Source: Ruminococcus flavefaciens
GTDB lineage: Bacteria > Bacillota > Clostridia > Oscillospirales > Ruminococcaceae
Length of the DNA: 64,000 bases
Reading direction: 5' to 3'
Assembly: GCF_900119075.1 (NCBI RefSeq)
Contig: NZ_FPIP01000002.1
Span: 248,001 to 312,000, forward strand
Shown here piece by piece: positions 58,173 through 64,000 of this stretch. Below the pieces are notes generated by a model that did no database searches, was not told the origin of the DNA, and saw nothing but the letters and a program-made list of their open reading frames with translations. The translations under genes were made by a program, and so were the position numbers. Each line of letters opens with the position of its first letter. The stretch's first letter is position 1.

Positions 58173-58415
58173 GCTGGAGATCATGTATCCCGATAGGCTC
58201 AGTTGAACTGTCGGATATCAGCCTAATAATTTATAAGGTTTACCCTCGCCATCGGCGAGGGCAATTTTATATCCTATGGGACGCAGTTTATTTGACGCTT
58301 ACTTCTTTTGGGCTTAGTCCAGTAAAAAACATTGCAATTATATAAAAAATCGATTACATGTTACTTTTGTTTCCAATGTGCAGCTATGCCTATTTTCCTT
58401 CCTGTACAGATAAAA
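58173..58415. other. Region behind the IS element
   Basis: If the IS and one target copy are removed, a frame reads MDYASEKMVESSLGELEI then MYPDRLS and a stop (from 56676 to 58204), a possible remnant of a gene behind DUF3791 B. A terminator follows at 58243-58261. Nothing else is seen. Confidence 0.4.
58243..58270 (+). terminator. Terminator of the DUF3791/DUF3990 operon, displaced by the IS
   Basis: CCCTCGCC (58243-58250), ATC, GGCGAGGG (58254-58261), then CAATTTTAT. Before insertion it would have ended the toxin-antitoxin-like operon. Confidence 0.65.
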
Positions 58416-59666
58416 TTAACCATAAACATCCTTAATCAAATGATTCAAATTCGCATCATCTTGAATACCAAGTGATTGCAGGTATTCTATCTGTAAAAGC
58501 TTTACTATTTCTGCATATTCATTATCATCATGAATGTTGTTTAATACCAAAGGATTACATATTAACTTATTTCTATCAATTGTTCCTGGAGAATCAATGT
58601 AAAAACCATTTTCTGATGCCTGAGTAGGTAGACCTTTACAACCAATTATAGAAATACATATAAACAAACGTTCATCCTTTATTATATCCTTGAATATGTT
58701 TCTGTACCTATCTAATGTTATGCTTATTTCTCTCCAATAACTTCTGTTAGCAAAAAAGCCATTTGGAAATTGATTCTTGCTGAAAAGAACTCTTTCCGAT
58801 AATGATTCAAAACATTCTATAATTCCATTATTATTAATATAACATTCAGCATTGGAAACGTTATCATTATCTGGCAAAAATCTTAATCCGTCTACGCAAG
58901 GATTAATTCTGGAGCTGTAAGTGAAATCTCGGAATATATAAGAAAAATCATATCGTTTCTTTCTGTACAAAACAAACATATTCTTATTATAGCTTGGATC
59001 AGAAAATGTTTCCGGAATAATATGTAACAACAGGAATCGCGAGTATTTATCACTTTCTTCTTCCGACTGCTCACTGTAATACTGTATCCGTTCCTTGCGG
59101 TAATTGTATATCTCCTTATCGAGAGACAGGGACTGATTGAACATATTTCTCAACTCCGTATAAGTTATGGTAGTTTTTTTGTTGCCTGTACGTTTGAAAA
59201 CTTGATAATTCTTCTCATCTTCAATATGAAGGTATGGTGCAAAGTAGTCGTGCTTTACATAGATAATGACGACATACTTCTCGACATCAAGTTTTATAAA
59301 ACGGAAAGAAATCACAGGGACTTTGGGCTGAATTCCTGCAAGATCATTACGCCTATCCAGTTCAAACTTATCAGTGTTGTCATTAGGTATATCTATACCG
59401 CACAGTTCAGAAGCACAACCGTTATCGTCGCTTATACCGAAAACAAGATATCCGCCCTCCGCATTAGCGAAGGCACATACATCGCTTTTGAACTCATACT
59501 TCTTTTGCGTTAATAAGTCTTTTTTATCCTTAGGGATCTCCAGAAATGAAAAGTTCTTTTTGTAGTCGATATATTCATTCTCACGATAGTCAGGATTCTC
59601 GATAAGGACTTTTAAATCTTCTGCGTTACAGTCAAGAAAAGATTTATTGTTGATAGTTGGAAGCAT
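58416..59666 (-). CDS. AlbA_2 / Schlafen-like domain protein
   Basis: A 416-aa protein. Residues about 20-170 match the AlbA_2 (Schlafen AAA_4-type) fold: ENEYIDYKKNFSFLEI, SDVCAFANAEGGYLVFGISDDNG, IPVISFRFIKLDVEKYVVIIYV and YQVFKRTGNKKTTITYTELRNMF. This domain binds nucleic acid or nucleotides; in Schlafen proteins it cuts tRNA. The C-terminal 240 residues are not recognised. AGGAG precedes the ATG. Ten bases downstream lies a GNAT gene, so both may be co-transcribed. A defence role is plausible from the setting. Confidence 0.78.
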   Translation of the reverse strand: MLPTINNKSFLDCNAEDLKVLIENPDYRENEYIDYKKNFSFLEIPKDKKDLLTQKKYEFKSDVCAFANAEGGYLVFGISDDNGCASELCGIDIPNDNTDKFELDRRNDLAGIQPKVPVISFRFIKLDVEKYVVIIYVKHDYFAPYLHIEDEKNYQVFKRTGNKKTTITYTELRNMFNQSLSLDKEIYNYRKERIQYYSEQSEEESDKYSRFLLLHIIPETFSDPSYNKNMFVLYRKKRYDFSYIFRDFTYSSRINPCVDGLRFLPDNDNVSNAECYINNNGIIECFESLSERVLFSKNQFPNGFFANRSYWREISITLDRYRNIFKDIIKDERLFICISIIGCKGLPTQASENGFYIDSPGTIDRNKLICNPLVLNNIHDDNEYAEIVKLLQIEYLQSLGIQDDANLNHLIKDVYG

Positions 59667-59675
59667 AATTATCTC

Positions 59676-60071
59676 CTATATTTTTCTTCGTATTTCACCG
59701 TAGTACAAATCTTTAGTTTCTGGGTATTCGATAATCTCAAAACCAAATTTGTTGTAGAAATGATGTAATCTGTTTTTGTGATCTGAATCAACAACTGATA
59801 AATTTCCATACAATTCACGGTAGTCATTATTTTCGGCGTATTCAATCAATTTTTTCATCATTGCCGAACCTATGCTATGATTAAAATACTTGGATTGAGC
59901 ATGACGTATATCACCAATCATTATTCGGTTATCATCTTCAATCACACAGGTTATAAAAGCTAATCGTTTTCCGTTATTTATAGCCTTGATGGATAGATAA
60001 TAATCTTCCTGTTCTATTACAACTTCAAATTCGATTGGTTTATCTTTACGACTAAATAGTGCTTTGAACAT
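59676..60071 (-). CDS. GNAT-family acetyltransferase
   Basis: About 131 aa with the GNAT plan: a central beta sheet (RLAFITCVIEDDNRIMIGDIRHAQ), the acetyl-CoA loop region KYFNHSIGSAMMKKLIEYAENND (Ixx-G-xA variation of Q/RxxGxG/A) and a C-terminal FYNKFGFEIIEYPETKDLYYGEI. The substrate is unknown. The start is uncertain: ATG at 60071 or an upstream GTG at 60086; AGAGGTG lies between. The dyad at 60109-60121 is upstream. Confidence 0.7.
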   Translation of the reverse strand: MFKALFSRKDKPIEFEVVIEQEDYYLSIKAINNGKRLAFITCVIEDDNRIMIGDIRHAQSKYFNHSIGSAMMKKLIEYAENNDYRELYGNLSVVDSDHKNRLHHFYNKFGFEIIEYPETKDLYYGEIRRKI

Positions 60072-60108
60072 AGCGGTATTTTTCACCTCTTTCTTGTAAT
60101 AATACTAT

Positions 60109-60121
60109 ATGTCGACGACAT
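60109..60121. promoter_or_regulatory. ATGTCG-A-CGACAT dyad
   Basis: A perfect 13-bp odd palindrome just upstream of the GNAT gene and behind mcrC. It is a candidate operator. Confidence 0.35.
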
Positions 60122-60135
60122 GGTGATATAAAATC

Positions 60136-61191
60136 TTACTGAAAATAAAAAACTACAATGTCATCTAACTGTTTTGAAAGGGTTTTGAATTCTTGATTCA
60201 AGTCTAGAGTTTTTGCTCCGATACTATTTCCACCAATAATGAATGGCTGTCCATTAGGGAACATTTCGTCGTCAGTCTTTGCATAAAGTAAGAGTCCTGA
60301 AACATTGCCATCATTCTCAACATCCATATTTTTGACATAAGCGAATATCTGATAAAGGTGAGCAGAACGTAAAGTTGCTTTATCATAGTTTTCAATCATT
60401 GATCTGCCATAATACTTAGCATCAATGATAAGAGTTTTGTCACCTTTATGCAAGGTGATGTCAGTCTGCATCGTTGGAAGAAAATGTATCATCGTTTCAT
60501 CGGGCTGCTCTGTAAGATTCCACTTCACCTGTGCAGACTTAGGTTTCAGTTCAGGGTAATGCTGTTCGTAATACTTCAAAATGAACCTTTCATAAAGCTT
60601 TTCCATGTGCTCATCCGAGAATGAAATAAGCTTATAACTACCATCTTCTGTTGTCTGAAGCATACCGTTCAGCAATAAATAACATATATTGAGCAGCAGT
60701 TCGTAATTGCGGTTGTTTCGTTGATAGATAAGTCTATTCCAAGTTATATGATCTGGCTGTATCAACTGGACATTACCCAAAAAGACGATGAGCTTTTTGA
60801 GTGCCTGTTTTCTTTCAACTGCTACATCTTCAGCATATATCAGACGATGTATTGTGACTTTCAGTATCTGATTATATAGGTTATCTTCAGAAAACTCATC
60901 GAATTCGCAGGATAGTTTCTGCTCTCGTTGTGCCTGCAAACGCAGAGTATCATTGATATTAAGCTTCCCACGCATCACTGATAACTGTTCTTGCATTGGA
61001 ACATACTCACGATACAATCCTTGCTTCAACTGTCTTGAAACACCTTTTTCAAGTATTGCTGCAAAAAGATCATGTGTTTTGTGAAACTTCTCTCCAGCAA
61101 CTTGTCTGTAGTCTTCCTGCTTTAATATTTGAAACGCATATGACAGCATATAATAGATATTCTTTATGTAAATACTCTTATCAACTGTCAT
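60136..61191 (-). CDS. mcrC: McrC-like restriction nuclease subunit
   Basis: A 351-aa McrC. IKNIYYMLSYAFQIL at the N terminus, LFAAILEKGVSRQLKQGLYREYVPMQEQLSVMRGKLNI in the middle and the nuclease segment MQTDITLHKGDKTLIIDAKYYG (PD-(D/E)XK: Asp, Asp and Lys) near residues 245-265 are standard. It is the catalytic partner of the McrB motor for cutting modified DNA. The start at 61191 (AGGTGAG upstream) overlaps the mcrB stop by 11 bases. Confidence 0.9.
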   Translation of the reverse strand: MTVDKSIYIKNIYYMLSYAFQILKQEDYRQVAGEKFHKTHDLFAAILEKGVSRQLKQGLYREYVPMQEQLSVMRGKLNINDTLRLQAQREQKLSCEFDEFSEDNLYNQILKVTIHRLIYAEDVAVERKQALKKLIVFLGNVQLIQPDHITWNRLIYQRNNRNYELLLNICYLLLNGMLQTTEDGSYKLISFSDEHMEKLYERFILKYYEQHYPELKPKSAQVKWNLTEQPDETMIHFLPTMQTDITLHKGDKTLIIDAKYYGRSMIENYDKATLRSAHLYQIFAYVKNMDVENDGNVSGLLLYAKTDDEMFPNGQPFIIGGNSIGAKTLDLNQEFKTLSKQLDDIVVFYFQ

Positions 61192-63319
61192 ATTTCTCAC
61201 CTATAATCTGATACAGAGCTTTGGACCATTCATCAAGCTTCTTATCATTATCAAACCAATATTCTTCAATAAGCGGTATTATCTCATATTCAACTACGTT
61301 ACGAACCCACTCATCGTTAATTACAGATATATCTTCAGGGGAGAAATAGCTATGACCTATTTCAAAGCCCTTCCCAAGTGTCGTATCAATGCGTATGTCA
61401 TTATTTAAACCAATGATCTTAGATATGACAGAATGATATAATTTGCAATCAATGTCAGCTGTATATGAACCGAATCCGTTATTATCAGCATTTTCAAATG
61501 CAGGTTTCATAGTATAAAAACTGAAGCGTCTGCGGAGTGCATAGTCTATCATAGCAAGGCTGCGGTCTGCAGTATTCATCATGCCAATAATGTGTAAGTT
61601 TTCAGGAATATAGAATGAAGTTCCACCGTAAACAAGGTTCAGTTTATGTCTTTCTCCACGCTTATCTGTTTCAATAAGCATTAATAACTCACCAAAAATC
61701 TTACTGAGGTTACCACGGTTGATCTCGTCGATAATAAAGAAATATGGCTTATCTGGGTTTTCTTTACATCTTATGCAGAAATTATAGAATATACCGCTTT
61801 GAAGCTCAAAGCCTCCTTGATCATTGGGACGGTATCCCATGATAAAATCTTCATAAGAGTAATTTTGATGGAATTGTACCATACAAATTCGGTTTTCGTT
61901 TTTCTCTCCAATAATGGAATATGCCAAACGCTTAGCGGAGAACGTCTTTCCTACTCCAGGAGCGCCTTGTAAAATGACGTTTTTCTTTCTGATTACAAGG
62001 GAACGAAGTTTATCGTAATCTGATTCTGTAATGAACACCTCTTTGAGAAAATCATTTTTTGTGTATTTATGATCTTTTTGTTTCTTATAATATTGCGATA
62101 GATCAATTACAGGAATAGGTTCTCCTTTACGTTTTGCAGCATTGATTTTTACCCATTTCATATGGATAAGACCAGCAAGCTCCATTGTCATATCAATAAT
62201 CATGCCTAGTTCGGTTAGAGCCCATACTCCTTTTGTTCCGTTGCTTATAATGCCCTCGCGAGCAAGGTCATTACGGGCAAAATCAATTTGATTTATAACT
62301 CTACTGGCTCCCGTTTTTTCATAAGTAACGCTTAACTCTTCATCTGTAATTCCCATAAGCTCAATAACTTTTTCGTGTGCTTCTTTTCTTGCTGCGCTTC
62401 CACCAAGCTCTTTTAATGCTTGGACTAATGGAGAAAAGTATTTCAAGAATTCAGAGTTTGAAGGCGAAATTATCTCAATTGGTTGCTCGTCTGTCTTATT
62501 CCAATTATCAATCAACCATTGTGCTGCATCAGGCTTGATTGAAATTCCTGAAGCCTGTGGACTCCATTGTTGTTCAGGGAATAGAGTCTTTAGTTGTTCT
62601 TGTGATATTATTTTCTCGCTCTTATAATCTTTGGTATCAGTAATTGTAATATCAACCAATCTTGTACCGTTTTTCTCGTAGCTATCACTGTATGCATAAC
62701 CTGTTGCAACAATTCCTTTCGGATTAACGCCAAGTCTAATGATAAATATTCTGTCACCCGATTTAACCTTTGTGCTATGGCATCTCCATGCTTCAGTATA
62801 TTTATCGCCATTCTGTACTTTTTTTAACATCGTATAATAGTTATATTGATCGTCAACACTTTCCCAATCATAATTATTAGGATTCCATGCTAATAACCAT
62901 GCTTTGGGGGCGGATGATGCTTGAATATACAGTGCTTCCTTTAGTTCATCTCTCAGTTTCCAAATATAAACTCCTTCTTGTTGTTTATCAGCCTCTTTTC
63001 CAACGTAGAGAATTGTCCACCATTCAGCATTTTCTTTAAGATCATCATTGATCAGAGGACAATTTGTTTTCTTATGAATTCTCTTCGCCAATTTTTTTGA
63101 GATCATACTATAAAAGCCAGGATCTTTCCCATACTTGATAGAAAGCTCCTTACAAGTAGCCTGCCCACCGATATCATAAAAAGCTTTGATAACAGTCAAA
63201 CTGTTTTCATCAAAAACTTCAGGATCGTTTAATAAATCGAGCCAGTCCTCAACAGACAGTCCCGGTGTGTATTCTTCAATAGAGGGGAACCACTCATGTT
63301 CATCATTCTTAATAATCAT
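61181..63319 (-). CDS. mcrB: McrB-like AAA+ motor with EVE-like and Mrr_N-like domains
   Basis: A 712-aa protein. Residues about 10-130 hold a helical region; about 140-225 an EVE/PUA-like reader (WNPNNYDWESVDD, EAWRCHSTKVKSGDRIFIIRLGVNPKGIVATGYAYSD); about 295-385 a winged helix of the Mrr_N type (LVQALKELGGSAARKEAHEKVIELMG...NGTKGVWALTELG); about 430-700 the McrB motor with NVILQGAPGVGKTFSAKRL, FIIDEINRGNLSKIFGELLMLIE and the signature MNTADRSLAMIDYALRRRF. EVE domains read modified bases. AAGGAGG precedes the ATG. Confidence 0.9.
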   Translation of the reverse strand: MIIKNDEHEWFPSIEEYTPGLSVEDWLDLLNDPEVFDENSLTVIKAFYDIGGQATCKELSIKYGKDPGFYSMISKKLAKRIHKKTNCPLINDDLKENAEWWTILYVGKEADKQQEGVYIWKLRDELKEALYIQASSAPKAWLLAWNPNNYDWESVDDQYNYYTMLKKVQNGDKYTEAWRCHSTKVKSGDRIFIIRLGVNPKGIVATGYAYSDSYEKNGTRLVDITITDTKDYKSEKIISQEQLKTLFPEQQWSPQASGISIKPDAAQWLIDNWNKTDEQPIEIISPSNSEFLKYFSPLVQALKELGGSAARKEAHEKVIELMGITDEELSVTYEKTGASRVINQIDFARNDLAREGIISNGTKGVWALTELGMIIDMTMELAGLIHMKWVKINAAKRKGEPIPVIDLSQYYKKQKDHKYTKNDFLKEVFITESDYDKLRSLVIRKKNVILQGAPGVGKTFSAKRLAYSIIGEKNENRICMVQFHQNYSYEDFIMGYRPNDQGGFELQSGIFYNFCIRCKENPDKPYFFIIDEINRGNLSKIFGELLMLIETDKRGERHKLNLVYGGTSFYIPENLHIIGMMNTADRSLAMIDYALRRRFSFYTMKPAFENADNNGFGSYTADIDCKLYHSVISKIIGLNNDIRIDTTLGKGFEIGHSYFSPEDISVINDEWVRNVVEYEIIPLIEEYWFDNDKKLDEWSKALYQIIGEKYDS

Positions 63320-63657
63320 AATATCCTCCTTAGCAGGTGCCTGAAGTTATTGTAATTCTATAAAAATTGTACCTTTTTTATATTACATACTTCAACGATA
63401 TTTTGTTAATAATAAACTATATAAGTATTTTTGTAACATTCTACAAGTTAGCTATGCGTGTGTTGTACAATATGCTATAACTGAAAAGGATGTAAATGAT
63501 TATAATGTAAGCCTTATAACTCAAAATGTACTATAATAGGGGGCATTGTGCCCGATAAATTTCCATTTTTGATAATACATCAAACAGCTATAGATATAAA
63601 AAAAGGCTTCCCCATAACGGGGAAGCTTAAGTGTTTGATATATACGTAATAATCCTT
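63320..63657. other. Intergenic region upstream of mcrB
   Basis: AT-rich, about 340 bp, with the minus-strand mcrB RBS at the left and a terminator at 63606-63626. It should contain the mcrB promoter, but no clear consensus was found. No gene is seen. Confidence 0.4.
63606..63626 (-). terminator. Terminator of the HEPN-like gene
   Basis: GCTTCCCC (63606-63613) pairs with GGGGAAGC (63619-63626); the minus strand then continues with CTTTTTTT. Confidence 0.8.
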
Positions 63658-63993
63658 TTAGATATTAAACGCTTCACTTACAAGTTTCAGAAACTCGTAT
63701 ATTTTATTCACCCAATTCTCAGCATCTTCTTTTTTGATTCCTTGTCCTTGATGAGCCTCGGTATTTCTAGCTTTTCTTATAGCTTCAAAATACAGCAATA
63801 GATCAGAGCGCTGATCGATACTTATATTTTCAAATAAAATCCTATTATTAGAAAAGCAGTAGAATAAATCTCCTATAGTAAATGAAGCTATTCTATTAAG
63901 TGCCCTGTTGCCTGTATCTATTTCTTCCCTCCTTGGATAGCAGACAATGCATAAGCGAAGGTATTTTTCTATCGCTGTATAGAAATTGATCAT
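63658..63993 (-). CDS. HEPN-like domain protein, probably 5'-truncated by the window
   Basis: 111 codons are visible. KARNTEAHQGQG contains the RxxxxH pattern (RNTEAH) of HEPN ribonucleases, within a helical setting (LLLYFEAIRKARNTEAH...WVNKIYEFLKLVSEAF). The ATG at 63993 has no visible RBS, and the frame stays open to the window end, so the true start may lie outside. HEPN proteins are common in toxin-antitoxin and defence systems; this one ends in a strong terminator. Confidence 0.5.
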   Translation of the reverse strand: MINFYTAIEKYLRLCIVCYPRREEIDTGNRALNRIASFTIGDLFYCFSNNRILFENISIDQRSDLLLYFEAIRKARNTEAHQGQGIKKEDAENWVNKIYEFLKLVSEAFNI

Positions 63994-64000
63994 GTTTATT

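Overview
The window is chromosomal DNA of a low-GC Gram-positive, most likely a rumen or gut Ruminococcus or close relative (class Clostridia). This rests on strong AGGAGG-type ribosome binding sites, TTGACA-17-TATAAT promoters, and families common in Ruminococcaceae: DUF960, DUF1848, DUF3791/DUF3990, C-GCAxxG-C-C proteins and paired WYL regulators. The species assignment is an inference. Nearly everything here is accessory DNA: mobile-element modules, defence genes, a recombination nuclease pair and an RNA-repair locus.

Layout. 1-330 is the far end of an element whose body lies left of the window, marked by an orphan 3' half of a Met tRNA (CAT anticodon). 584-2292 carries small genes, one of them (EamA-like) inside a 164-bp direct duplication. 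2449-6962 is a compact mobilisable element (relaxase, MobC, SF3 helicase, tyrosine integrase, Xis), followed by an unknown gene whose leader contains nine consecutive G. 9640-17620 is a second mobile region: a tyrosine integrase translationally coupled to an amidoligase / 47-aa peptide / class II glutamine amidotransferase operon, then DUF960, DUF1848, a ribbon-helix-helix protein overlapping a very small relaxase-like protein, and a Fic protein with a repeated operator. 17644-20300 holds a serine hydrolase and a MATE transporter. 20611-24118 has an Mrr-type nuclease and a DUF262/HNH (GmrSD-like) protein. 24333-30103 is an AddAB-like helicase-nuclease pair.

30138-36804 holds a CX5R phosphatase, a truncated DnaA-like ATPase, small unknowns, a WYL regulator, and a methyltransferase fused to a specificity-like domain whose catalytic NPPY site reads HSPF. 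37022-42071 is a plus-strand six-gene operon (CbxX-type AAA+, unknown, CX5R phosphatase, alpha/beta hydrolase, unknown, RtcB). Facing it on the minus strand are a second RtcB (44136-45371), 540 bp of structured non-coding DNA and a DUF2828 vWA protein resembling Ro60 (42126-43595). Two overlapping WYL regulators diverge from the second rtcB.

The most exciting signal is that 540-bp spacer. Read on the minus strand it holds five tandem stem-loops (51-79 nt) built to one plan: a 6-7 bp closing stem whose sequence changes in a compensatory way, exactly two unpaired bases, then ACAGCA, then an upper hairpin. The unit next to the Ro-like gene carries a tRNA T-arm. This looks like an array of Y-RNA-like RNAs serving the RtcB/Ro-like repair proteins.

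47763-63993 is a defence and conflict region: a truncated zeta-toxin-like gene, a complete type I restriction-modification operon, a DUF3791-DUF3990-DUF3791 toxin-antitoxin-like trio, an IS256-family element with a perfect 8-bp target duplication, an AlbA_2/Schlafen-like protein, a GNAT acetyltransferase, McrBC with an EVE-like domain, and a HEPN-like gene cut by the window edge.
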